Assembly (NCBI RefSeq): GCF_001949145.1
Contig: NW_019091612.1
Location: 87,259-106,117 of the forward strand
Source of the DNA: Acanthaster planci
Lineage: Eukaryota; Echinodermata; Asteroidea; Valvatida; Acanthasteridae
Reading direction: 5' to 3'
DNA: 18,859 nucleotides
The notes beneath the pieces are model-generated. The model worked only from the letters and a program-made list of their open reading frames with translations, was not told the DNA's origin and did no database searches. A program made the position numbers and the translations under genes. Shown in pieces: positions 1-10,400 of the stretch (position 1 is the first letter of the stretch; each line of letters starts with the position of its first letter).

Positions 1-845
1 TGTAATGCCCTAAGCACACAAAGGTCATTGAAGCCACCAGCAGCCATCTTACTGTGCTGAATACAAAGGTAATGTAAATGCTTGCTTGAATACTGTTGTT
101 AACCAAATTCATCCCTGGCATCAACAGTCACAGTGACAAGCAGCCAACCATTCTCTTTCTATTTGGCACAGTAAAATGGCCAACAGTGACTTCAGTTGGT
201 ACCAAGGCATTGCAAACTCGGAATTTTGTATATGATGTCTGTGGATTAGATGTCTGTTAGAGGTCACAAGGGGTCACAGGTTAGATTCTGGAGTTCATAT
301 ATAGGCCAGTTGTCAGTGACCGGTGCTTGGCTGGTTTGCAGTGATTTTTAACATGAAATATCAGTACGTACATGTACATGTACTGGGTACCAGTGATGTA
401 AGAGCACTTGTAGTGGACCACATCCTTTGTACTCTGCTTTAAATCTAAGATTTAAATGGGGATGTTAGAACCAAGGATTTAATGGGGGTGTGGGAACCAG
501 CCCACTTTCTTCTGGTACACAGCTGTGTACATTCCTGGTCTTCTGTGCAAATTGATGAACAAGTGTGATTCAGTGAATGAAATTACATGTGCTTCACTTG
601 CTCTCATCCCCTTCTGTCCTATGGCGTAGCTAGTATTTTTCTAGGGGGGGTACAGCATCCCCTTCTGTCCTATGGCGTAGCTAGTATTTTTCTAGGGGGG
701 GGTACAGCATCCCCTTCTGTCCTATGGCGTAGCTAGTATTTTTCTAGGGGGGGCACAGCGCCCCCTTCTGTCTGCGCAGTCCATTGAATAGACCTAGCAG
801 GGTGAGAAACTAATCAATCAAGTGCTTTGCCGGTACTGTTTATAG
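1..845. other. Intron of RSL1D1 upstream of the first visible exon
   Basis: I found no exon here that fits the RSL1D1 N-terminal domain. The stretch holds an ACATGTACATGTA palindrome (368-383), a loose 26 bp direct repeat (447-498, about 6 mismatches), a direct repeat of AGGTCA-like half sites (261-276) and the 51 bp tandem array at 605-772. It ends in the acceptor TTTATAG at 839-845. Confidence 0.6.
605..772. repeat. 51 bp tandem array, three copies plus a partial fourth
   Basis: Copies run 605-655, 656-707 and 708-758, each containing CTATGGCGTAGCTAGTATT followed by a run of seven or eight G and TACAG or CACAG. The next bases (759-772) repeat the start of the unit, CCCCTTCTGTC. Copies are nearly identical apart from the G-run length and one T/C change, so the array is recent. 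It lies about 75 bp before an RSL1D1 exon. The unit may be the end of a dispersed element that was amplified locally; that is inference. Confidence 0.9.
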
Positions 846-3800
846 GTGATGCCCCTGCAGGTACTGAAGAAGGAGTACCAGGCGTTTGACTCTCGCAGAC
901 AGTTGGCCAAACGATACGACATCTTCCTGGCCGATGAGAGAATCTTCAGGCTCATGCATGTCCACCTTGGTAAAGAATTCTACCGAAGGAAAAAGTAAGT
1001 GCTCCATGATACAGACGGATCCGGTGACAAGAATCAGAAACAGGAGCCCACTGCTAAACAAAATCACACGCTCGTCAAGCCTGGGAATGTGTGCCTGAGT
1101 GACAGGGACACCACAGTAATGGCAACAGTGAATCGGTCTAGATCATGGCTGTCAATGTCACCTCAGGGAATGCCGCCACTCAAATTTTCTTTGTGAACTA
1201 AAACTTGCAGTTGTGGCCGTTTGTTGGTTTGGTTAATAATGAAATCAGCAATCAAATGTAAATGCTCCCTAAGTCCCTAAGGTATGTGCCAAATCATACT
1301 AAAATTGAAGGATTCAGGACTGTTAAGGTCAAGCAAAATCTAGCGTGATATTCTGTCCCAGAGGTTCACAGCCCTTCCCTTCAAAGTGTTGCATTCAGGG
1401 CAAGTGTTTTCGCCATACCCTCGTAAGTATGGAGGGTGAAAATTGGCCATCTGCTTTTCTGCTATCAGAAAAGTAGAAAAGCAGATTTTACATCTTTGTA
1501 ACATGCTATTTTCGACTTTTCCACTTTTCTGCTACTACAAAAGTAGTTTCACTTTTCCTCTTTTGATGGCGGCCAAAAAGTGGCTATCTGCTTTTTACCT
1601 GTCAGACAAGCAGGAAAGTGGATTGAACGTTTTGACGACAACCGTGAATTCAACTTTTCTACTTTTCTGCTTTTGTGATACCGGAGAAGCAGATTTTACA
1701 TAGGTGGCCTTTTCTGTCCTCGATGGGCTGTGAATGGGGTCATGAACCGGTAGGTTACGACCATTTCCGTTCTGGGGGAATGAAGATGTAGAAACCAATA
1801 CTTACCCATGCTTTTTACGGACCAATCCCATACGGCAGTATCAGTGCCCCTGTGAGCCCGAGAAAACAGCATCTCAACGAAAATACAATGTTTTACAACT
1901 GTAATCCAATAGACGCACAAGCTTGCTTGGGCCACGGGAAACATGTGAATAATTTCATTATAAAAGATAGGGTTAACTGTAATTATTGGTTTATACGTCT
2001 TCAAACCCCAAGAAAATAAATGGTCATAACCTGAGGTTCACGACTCCGTTCATGACCCTTGGAAGGCAGAAAAGCAGATGGCCACCTTTCGGCCGCCTAT
2101 GTAAAATTGCTTTTCCGGTATAAAAAATGCAAAAAAGTAGAATTCACTGTTGTTGTCAAAACATTCGATCCTCATTTCTGCCTGTTCACAAGGAGAAAAG
2201 CAGACGGCTGCTTTTAGGCCACCAGTGAACAAAGAAAAAGTAAAATCTGCTTTTTTTGAAGCAGAAAAGCAGAAAAATAGAAGAATGCATAACCCAACAA
2301 TGTTCGTTCAACTTTTTGAGGTAACAGAAAAGTCAAAATCTACGTGTTACTAAAACATAAAATCTGCTTTTCTACTATTCTGATAGCAGAAAAACAGATG
2401 GCTACTTTTCGTCCTCCATACTCATGAAATCATTCAGAATCAGGTCACAGTCTATGCAAGCTAAACTATGGCATTCCTCGTCAGTATGCATCCCATGTTC
2501 ACTGTGACAGGACTTTGGATTTGTGATGTAGTGAAGTACAGTCTGCTCTAATATATCAAAGCTGCCATGACCAGCGACATTTGCTTATTATAACCAGGGC
2601 CTTGGTAATAAAAGACTGGGAAAACCAATAATTCAAGAAACTTTGGACCTCAGACGTTGTTCTGCATCAGACTATTTTATGACAGGTGTCCTCTTTATAA
2701 CGAGAGTTGACTGTGCAGTCTTCCACTACTTGGCTCAGTCTCCGTGCAAGATATTGTCTTCCATAGTTTCTCATATTGATTCCCAAATTTAAACAGATGA
2801 ACAGTTCTCATAGACAAGCAAATTGCTTCATGTTAATTTTCTCCACTTGTCCTTTTTAACCAACGGAATGTCCTCTTTCACTAATGCGCAAACATCACGT
2901 AAGTTTCAACTTGTTCTTAACCTGTAGGTATCCCATTACTGTTAACATGAAGAAGGTGAATTTGAAGGCAGAAATACTGAAAGCCATCAACCCAACATAC
3001 TTCATCCTCACCAATCGTGGAAACACAAAGTGAGTTTTTGTTTGAGGTCTTTGAAGTGAGCTTTCATTTATCTCTACACTCTTTTCTCTGATCTGAAGGA
3101 TGCTAAAACCTCTCTCAATCCATCCAGACATCACCCACTTTTGTAGCATGTAATACCAGTGGTGTAGGATTTGGTTGGATTCAGGAATCTACAGCTCAGC
3201 CAGTATTACATGGGTCTGGATGTCCCAGTTTCTTTGAAATGCAGGCAAGTCTGTCCTGATCCAATTTGGCAAATCAGGCCAGCGTTTATCTCTGGTTTCT
3301 AGGCATAACAGGACCAAGAATACAGGTATTTCTTTTCTCCCATTGATGGGACGCCAGTCCATTGCAGGTTGCTATCCATCCCAGCTACTGCTGGACATGA
3401 AGTTGTACTCTCAGGTGGAGGAAGGCAAGTTGGGTTGGAATGACTTGAAGGACATAACATTCTATCCAGCTGAAGGATTTGAACCCTTGAATTGATAATA
3501 ACCACTGGGTTACCTTCCCTCAGAAGATTGAAAGAAAATGGTTTTGGTGTTCTGTTAAAGAGGTTGAATCAAGCTTTACAGCTAAGTTTGCTGTTTCACC
3601 TCATGTTACATCAATTTTTTTAGTTGATGAGATACCAGGGAACTCAACATGTCATGTATGCTCATTGTATTGCCCAAAGACTGAAGGAGTTCAAGAATGT
3701 AGTGTGGGAGAACTTGAATGGTCAAGCTCAAGATAGCTCCCCAGCAGAAATATCCTCAAGAGTATCCTTAAAATTAGAATTTATTACAGAGTTAATGTAA

Positions 3801-5848
3801 GATGATCTCCTTGATGAAATCAATTGTCTTGCATTTCTGTTTTAATGTCTATTTCAATTGGCTGTGTAATGTGCACATGGTCACTGTTTTGTTGATTTCA
3901 CATGAATTAATTCATAGAAATAAAAAAACCTGTTAACATTTCAGTCACTTAGTCGCTGCTCACACCGGCATGACAGTTGACCAAGTAACAGAGAACATCA
4001 TGGCAGCAGTGCAAGGAGTAACATCCATCCTCCACTATGGTTGGCCAAACATCAAAGCCTTGTATGTCAGGACAGACGAGTCTGTCTCGCTGCCACTGCA
4101 CACATCACTTGTGTTTGAGAAGTGGGAACAGATGCCCAATATAGATCATCAAGACATCTGGAGATGTGAGTTGAATTTACAATGCATGCATTTTCTCCTG
4201 CTGGGAAGAGTTTGTTTATATTTTGTCTTCAGTTATCTCAAGGTCTTTTTTATTTCCGAAGAAATTCAACATTAAGTTTTTCTCTGTTCATCAAGTGTTG
4301 GATAAATATTACAGAAAATCCCTGAAATTTAACGGTGCATGCCTGAAGAGAATTCATAGCGTCATCATTTGTCTAGAAAAGGCAGTGACACTTTGGGTAG
4401 AGGGGAAAAAGTCTACTCAAAACAGAATAATGTTTGCATGAAAGAGGTTGTACATGGAGTCATTTTGTGGGCCATTTTTAAACAAAGCCAAACTGGACTT
4501 TTTGACCTCAGAGAAGTCAAACTTTCCTGGGGCACCAAGGCCACTGCTACAGGCACGAAGGCCAATTACAAAAATTGATAAGGGCACAAAAGCCAGATAA
4601 AAGTCTTACTTGCATACTGGTGTATTTGCGTCATAAGTCCCTGACTTAAGAGCAAAACATTTAGACATACATGGAAACAATGAATGCGTTTGGGGCATAC
4701 ATATTTGTTATTTTAATCCCTGACTAAGAAATTAGAGTAAGGAAGACGTAACACACTTCGATAACCAAAATTTCAAAGATTAAGTTAATGTCTTATTTCT
4801 CGCAATAACCTTAAAAAAATTTCTTGTCAGGATCCTTTCAAAATTACAAACAGTCAGGTAATGACCAGTTCCCATCCCAGCTCAATCTCATTTGATAAAA
4901 AAATAAAAGCACATGAAAAGTGATAACACACCCCCCCCCAAAAAGGAGAACAATTCTCAACCCCGTCCTCACAACAAATGTTCCCTTCTAGAGTCTGTGT
5001 TGAGTCCTGACAGTTTAACATGATATACCTTCACAGTTCCGTAGCATTGCATTCTTGTGGAAGTTATGGTATACAAATGCGGCTCTATCTGAACTTCAAC
5101 GTGTACAAGTCCTGCTTTATATATTACTTTAATAGTTTCAGCACAGCCATGCCAAATAGAATATCCATATCCAGAAAACATGTTACACGAAATTGAGAAA
5201 AATATGGAAAAATCTCACCCCTGCAATTGCCGTATTATATAAAAGGGGGGGGGGGTGTTGATCACATAGCATAGGTTTCCTCTGATCAAAAGCATGCCAC
5301 CTGCAGGCTTAGCACAGGAAATATCAATACATGCAGTATTGTAAAATAAAGTATGAATTTTCCAGCGCTGTGTAGCCTGATGGTTGAGATGTGAGAGTCA
5401 AGGCGGGCTGTTGTGCCTGGCTGGGACAAGGGACACAGTCTGTAGACTTGACAGAGAGCTCTTAACTGCATTGCTCCACTTGTTTGTCCCAACAGTGAAG
5501 AAACAACTTGAGAAGAGCGGGGATAAACAGCCAACCAAACCAAGAATCACACCAGAAGAAGATGCCAAAGCAAAGAGATTCAAGAAAAGGTCCAAGAAGG
5601 AAGATCTCACAGGGCAGTCATCAAGCTTGGAGGACAAAAAGAATGTGAAGAGAGCGACTAAACGGAAAGCTGAAACTGAAGGTGATGTGGTTGATCTCAA
5701 AGATCTCTTGAAGATACCCGTGAGGAGACTGATCAGAAAGAAAACCAAGATTGCTGCACCCTTGAAGAAAGTAAAGATAACTAAGCAGAAGGTACCAGGA
5801 AAACGATCAACGAAGAATTTGTTGGCAAAGAAAACACAAAGAAAGTAG
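846..5848 (+). CDS. RSL1D1: RSL1D1-like ribosomal L1 domain protein, 3' four coding exons (5' partial)
   Basis: Coding exons are 846-994, 2928-3029, 3945-4165 and 5496-5848 (stop TAG 5846-5848). All introns are GT-AG and phases join cleanly, giving 274 residues. Seen: residues 6-11 VLKKEY, then 25-33 DIFLADERI, 41-50 LGKEFYRRKK and 91-105 TGMTVDQVTENIMAA, followed by a block ending SLPLHTSLVFEKWE near 145. These match, in order, the second half of the ribosomal L1 domain of human RSL1D1 as I remember it. Residues 158-274 form a lysine/arginine-rich tail, typical of nucleolar proteins and much shorter than the human tail. The family is nucleolar and linked to ribosome biogenesis and growth or senescence control; that role is inferred here from homology. 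The first exon starts after TTTATAG rather than at the inner CAG at 860, because VMPLQ aligns with the human protein. The N-terminal half of the L1 domain must be encoded left of the window. Confidence 0.92.
995..2927 (+). other. RSL1D1 intron (1.93 kb) carrying a foldback element
   Basis: Donor is GTAAGT at 995 and acceptor is CCTGTAG at 2921-2927. The central kilobase (1421-2427) is the inverted-repeat element described separately. The flanks show no coding similarity that I recognise. Confidence 0.85.
1421..2427. mobile_element. Foldback-type non-autonomous element with long inverted arms
   Basis: The left arm (about 1421-1770) and right arm (about 2020-2427) are imperfect reverse complements along their whole length. 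AGTATGGAGG at the left end pairs with CCTCCATACT at the right end. TTGGCCATCTGCTTTTCTGC pairs with the GCAGAAAAACAGATGGCTA region near 2385-2403. The internal GACGACAACCGTGAATTC at 1634-1651 pairs with GAATTCACTGTTGTTGTC at 2141-2158. The arms are built from many variants of AGAAAAGCAGAT and AAAAGTAG. The centre (about 1771-2019) is single copy with no long reading frame. No transposase is seen, and I could not identify a clear target-site duplication. Foldback elements with repetitive arms (for example the TU class of sea urchins) are a known comparison; membership is not shown. Confidence 0.85.
3030..3944 (+). other. RSL1D1 intron (0.9 kb)
   Basis: Donor is GTGAGT at 3030 and acceptor is TTTCAG at 3944. 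It contains the SINE-like repeat at 3299-3525. I looked for box C/D snoRNA signals (TTGATGA at 3624 and near 3816) but found no properly placed box D or closing stem. Confidence 0.8.
3299..3525 (-). repeat. Degenerate tRNA-derived SINE-like repeat
   Basis: Read on the minus strand, 3513-3500 gives GTAACCCAGTGGTT, like a pol III A box, and 3486-3475 gives GGGTTCAAATCC, a good B box. The two are only about 15 bp apart, closer than in a tRNA, so the head is internally deleted. The body includes, on the plus strand, CCCATTGATGGGACGCCAGT, which I recall as part of a dispersed repeat in marine invertebrate genomes. It is not an intact tRNA gene. The boundaries are approximate. Confidence 0.55.
4166..5495 (+). 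other. RSL1D1 intron (1.3 kb)
   Basis: Donor is GTGAGT at 4166 and acceptor is CCCAACAG at 5495. It contains three loose copies of GGCACnAAGGCCA (4531, 4552, 4583) and a C9 tract (4931-4939) and G11 tract (5245-5255) that bound a possible small element. A reading frame runs from 5384 into the last exon, but its upstream part is intron. Confidence 0.8.
4919..5267. repeat. Possible short inverted-terminal-repeat element bounded by C9 and G11 tracts
   Basis: The left end GTGATAACACACCCCC is matched in reverse complement by the right end, which reads GTGATCAACACCCCC. The ends lie about 350 bp apart with no coding frame of note between them. The match is short and includes a homopolymer, so chance is possible, and I see no flanking target-site duplication. 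Confidence 0.35.
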
Positions 5849-5951
5849 GATATCAGTTGTTGGTAATAGAAGAGGGAATAACAATGGCAAATATGTCATA
5901 AGCAGGTCTCTGAGTTGTACATTTAACTATTAATGGTATTGTGATTGGGGC

Positions 5952-6185
5952 AGGTATTTAAACCTGTGGGGTTTTGTTTATACATTATACAACATAGGCC
6001 AAACTATCCACAGGGGAAGTCAGATCCAAGCTAAGTGTCAGATTTGGGATGAAATTTTAAAGGCTGCAAGGTATTTAAACCTGTGGGGTTTTGTGTATAC
6101 ATTATACAACATAGGCCAAACTATCCACAGGGGAAATCAGATCCAAACTTAGTGTCAGATATGGGATGAAATTTTAAAGGTTGGA
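5952..6185. repeat. 117 bp tandem duplication, two copies
   Basis: Copy one is 5952-6068 and copy two 6069-6185, both beginning AGGTATTTAAACCTGTGGGG. I count about seven substitutions and no gaps over 117 bp (about 94% identity). The array starts about 100 bp after the RSL1D1 stop and so lies in its predicted 3' UTR. Confidence 0.93.
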
Positions 6186-6418
6186 AGGAGGTGCAAACGG
6201 TTGGCCTCAGTTGTCATACACATTTGGTTCAGTTAAGCCTTGACACACAAATTGCAAGAATTGACATTCACAAGTTTATTGATTATAAATGATTTTTATT
6301 TATCAATTCATCAGTTTATCAAAACTCTATTTTTGCTTGAATCAATCTACTTGGCCAATTAAATGTTATTAGCTAAGTCTTGTGGAAGGGGACACATACC
6401 ATGTTCAAACCTGTAGGA

Positions 6419-6614
6419 AATAAACACCATACTTTACTTTCAGTAACAAATAGCATTTCCAGTCAAATAAAAGATATGATAAGTCCGTAATCATCAAAGA
6501 ATTCATGACTTTGTTTCTATCAAATGAAAGTAAAAGAAACTCAAATTCTATGAAATTACAGGCTAAATGCTAAAACATACTTGAATTCTACATTTTGTTT
6601 CAAACAAAAATAAA
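6419..6614 (+). terminator. Candidate RSL1D1 poly(A) signals
   Basis: AATAAA occurs on the plus strand at 6419-6424, 6466-6471 and 6609-6614, 570-770 bp after the stop codon. The last is followed by a GT-containing stretch (AGATCAGTGTAACC, about 6642-6655), as expected downstream of a cleavage site. Which one is used cannot be told from sequence. Confidence 0.45.
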
Positions 6615-6661
6615 GTAGTAATGACTTTTCAACACAAGCACAGATCAGTGTAACCTTTGGC

Positions 6662-6667
6662 TTTATT
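6662..6667 (-). terminator. Candidate distal ANKRD40 poly(A) signal
   Basis: TTTATT on the plus strand is AATAAA on the minus strand. It faces the plus-strand signal at 6609-6614 with about 48 bp between them. Another minus-strand AATAAA lies nearby at 6734-6729. Confidence 0.35.
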
Positions 6668-7418
6668 TGAAATGTTCAAGCACTCAAGGAGTTACAGTAA
6701 TACGATATCTTAAAAAAATGATCCACGATTTATTTACAGTCTACAAAAGGAAGACAAGAAAGTTGCAAGTAGAAAATGGCCATCTACATTTCTAAAGTAA
6801 CCAGACTGTTGACCTGTCCTGACTGATGATGAAGGCAAATCCCAAAGATAAACAAGGAATATTGTTACTAGTCATGATGTCAATTCTCATTATAAAAAAG
6901 TTCAAGGGACCAGGCCACAGGCAAATTACTTCGTGATAACCAGGACTTTATCATAAAAACAAAGAAAACACAAATTGGGATTCTCAGAATTTGCTCTTGA
7001 CAACAGTATTTGTAACTCTGCTCTTTATGAGAGAGCACTATGCATGATTTATGACAGGATACTTTCATTGATTTTGATCTCGTGGTCCAGAGCAGTAAAT
7101 GAATTACAGTTATTCTTCAAAGGGATACTACAGATAGAAGCCAACTGTGCATTGAGCAACGTCAAAATTCTCAGGAGCATTTCATGAACTCAAAATAAAA
7201 ACAAAACAGAAAAAAACAAAACCAAAACACCCTAGGGTACACCCTAACACACAGTAACTTGGATAGCTTCTTCAACCATTGATTATGGCCTTTGTCTTGA
7301 CTCTTTAAGAAACCGTCTTCAACCCTACAAATTCTACCACACCCTGGGATCCCTATGGTACTTTCTTTGGATTTAAAAACTTGCAAAAACATGCACTTTT
7401 TTCACTGAAGTTCAATAT

Positions 7419-7424
7419 TTTATT
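7419..7424 (-). terminator. Candidate proximal ANKRD40 poly(A) signal
   Basis: TTTATT here reads AATAAA on the minus strand and is the first canonical signal I found after the ANKRD40 stop, implying a 3' UTR of about 3.4 kb. ATTAAA variants closer to the gene (for example at 10250-10245) could give shorter forms. Confidence 0.4.
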
Positions 7425-10400
7425 TCATTTAAGAACCCTTTTAGAAAGTAGAAAAATGTTTACTACCAAATGGTATAAGGAAAAATGCATGTGGGTATTG
7501 ATTTCTCCTACATACATGTACATGCATGTGCAAGCCCAATAGCACACTGTTAGTAGGTCACTGAATTCAGAAATTCCAAATTCAGAAAATTGACATGGAT
7601 CATATGGAAATAATTACATGTACAGCATTTTGAAACAGGCCGCTTGGAATGTACCCCTCAAAATACAAGTTGTTCTGTGAAGAGTAGCCTTGAAACAACA
7701 AATGTTACAATATGGAACTGTTTATGTCGGGAATTTGTTCCAACGCCGTACCAGTCAAATGAAGAACACCCATATCTTCCCCCATCCCACTAGCTAGAAC
7801 ACACAATATTGTAATGGTGCATTCCAAAAACAACAGGAACATGTCCAGTTTGGAAAGCTACTTTAAAGATGGTTCTTTTTCAAGAGATAGCTGGTATGTT
7901 GACAAAGTGATCACTTTCTGAGTACATGTACAAACCAAAGATTACATCCACAAGTTGATATTTTTGGTTTTGTTTTGGATAATGATTTTGATTAATTAAG
8001 TAGCCCTTTTTTCTGCATACCAATTTTCTCAGTCCTCCATTCTTCATGTTGGAGGGACAGAGGACTGTCAAGGTCAAATTAAGGACAAAAACCAAGCAAT
8101 CGGTCCCTCTTGAAATCCTCAAAGGGAAACTGTCTTAACAATACATCCCACCCACTTGTACTTTCTGAAAAGGTTTTGTGTTAGGAATGGTGGAGATGAT
8201 GCTTCTCATGCACCTTCCAAACAAACCCTTGATATTTGAAACATGGTGAAACATCTGATTAAATAGAAACAAGTCACTGAATAATCAACATATTGATCGA
8301 TTAATTAAGTAACCAAATAATGCTTGTGGCTGTTGCAGCAATTCTTGACTACATAGACAGGAATACATCTTTATAAATAGTTTTTATCAAGCATACACAC
8401 TTAAAATATAAAATAACATTTTCTAAATATTCAATCAATTATTCAGTTTATACACACAGGAATCCCATGTGCAGTAAAAAGAAGTATTCCACTTGCTTCC
8501 AATTAATTGAGTAAATAAATTGAACTAAATATTACTCATCAATTAAAGTGAAATTTCAACTTGCTTTCAAAAGAATCAAGCATTGCAAATGAGGCTCACT
8601 CATTTGCTGCGGACTGGAATCAGTTACATGCATTGTTACTTGGCAAAAGAACGGCATCGTTATTGTTTCTTTCCATTAAAGACCGTTGATATGATTACGT
8701 GGTAAAGCCATCATGCTGCGTTATTGGTCATGCTAAACTTCATATGCCAAACATACTGCATCGTGTATTGACTCTCAGACATGTCAGAAGACAGAAGATT
8801 CTGAAGCTGGGAGAAGGGGGTGAGGGGAGAAGGAACTGATGGAATAAATTGGACGTAACAAAAACCTCCGCTCAACTTAATCTTATTACGGGGACATCAT
8901 GGCCTATCTGCCAAAACAATGGTCCACTTGTCACACTATTAGATTCATGGCTCGTACTTTCATTATTACTTCATGCACAGCTCTGTGATGACTGGTTTCA
9001 AAATATGTCATCAACTGATAAAATGACTCTACTTTCACCAGTTACTTGGGTGGAGAAAAAATTCACTGTAAGTAGTGGATTGGTGCCCTCGACAAATGCA
9101 GACACCATAAGCTGTGCGTTCCACTGTACATGTATGTCTCCCCCCATCGCAAGGCAAGCCATGTGTATACTTGCTAGAGTTAAGTCTTTAAAGATAAGAA
9201 TTCTGGATCTTGCAAGTCCTTGAAAACTCCTTGACATTCAAGTGGTGCCAAGTGTACGAACCCTGAGCATCTGAGAATTAATGCAAACTTTCATAATGGA
9301 AATGAGGATGGAGTACACATGTTCCTGATCTGTGCAATCTGTTCTACATTAGGACAAAAGTGGGAAAAATCAGTCCAGATTTCAGGGTTGATTGTCACCA
9401 CATAACCAATGCATTGTTTGACAGTAATGTTTCTGTTCTGAGCAGTGAAAGAGTAGTAAAGTCACCTTTGTCAAGCATCTCAGTAAATGCAGCAATCTGG
9501 CATCAGTTTTGAGTGCACACTCTATTCAGATCATGTATAAAACACTGAATGTTTGCCACAGACATGAAAGCACAATCACAATCTACACATGCATGTAGCT
9601 ACTGAAATGAATTGTCCTCTATTCAAAGTCTGAATATATCACACTTAAAATGACATAAGCTTATTAGATAAGCAAAGATTCTCGGATACAAAGAAATTTT
9701 AATGTGGAGACTTTAACAACAATGGAAAGTCCACATTATTGCTTAGGATTAAGGCTTTCAGAGAAACCAGTATTCGGTAGTTTTCTGTCAGTGCTGAAGT
9801 AAGCAGAATAGGGATTGACCAACCTTATTCTAGAGGATCCCAGAAAATCTGTTAGGCTATCCACCATCTCTGAATGTTCAAAATGAAATCAATATACAAT
9901 GTTTTTTCTTACACAACTGCAAGCAGTTAACCATGCAAACAAATTTGTTCACACATTTTAGAAATACTCATGCATGCTCTCAACAAACGAGGGCTACTAT
10001 TGTGTAGTGGTAGATTATGAGGTAGCCTGAATGCCATACTAAACTAACCCTGCACATTTCTGCAGGACGTTTTCTACAAAATGATCTAATCCAAAACAGT
10101 CTCTAAGAAAGAAAGTGGATTCTGACCACTGAAATGAATCGGCCATCAAGCCGTGTGTCAAGTACCGGTGACAGAGGCTGCGGTCCATTGATATTGCTCG
10201 ATTCTTTGATATCAATTTGAAATTGATTTCTCCTAAATCAGACTTTTAATCATATCAAATTGGTGAAACTTTGATACTGGCAATGATATCCAAAATATCA
10301 AAAGGATGTCCAACCATCAACAAAATAAACCTGCTCAGGGTTTTACCTCGTGATAATTGCTGTAAGAAACTGTAGTGCTGCAGCCAAGTAAGCCTGTGGC

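Noticed and set aside
1-69. Possible upstream RSL1D1 exon ending CTGAATACAAAG before GTAATG
   Set aside because: The best reading (VIEATSSHLTVLNTK) does not align with the expected N-terminal L1-domain sequence before VMPLQVLKKEY.
851-860. CCCCTGCAG as the acceptor of the first visible RSL1D1 exon
   Set aside because: Using TTTATAG at 845 adds VMPLQ, which aligns with human RSL1D1 and keeps the frame open; the inner CAG is coding.
1443-2353. Several 60-100 codon frames within the foldback element
   Set aside because: They follow from the repetitive AGAAAAG/CTTTTCT arms and show no protein resemblance.
3610-3690. Box C/D snoRNA candidate in an RSL1D1 intron (TTGATGA ... CTGA)
   Set aside because: The box C has T instead of a purine at its first base and there is no terminal stem.
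8849-9223. Open frame of 124 codons on the plus strand, with a 79-codon frame on the opposite strand (8998-9237)
   Set aside because: The plus frame begins at TTG, has no recognisable domain and lies in the probable ANKRD40 3' UTR; the minus frame likewise matches nothing known.
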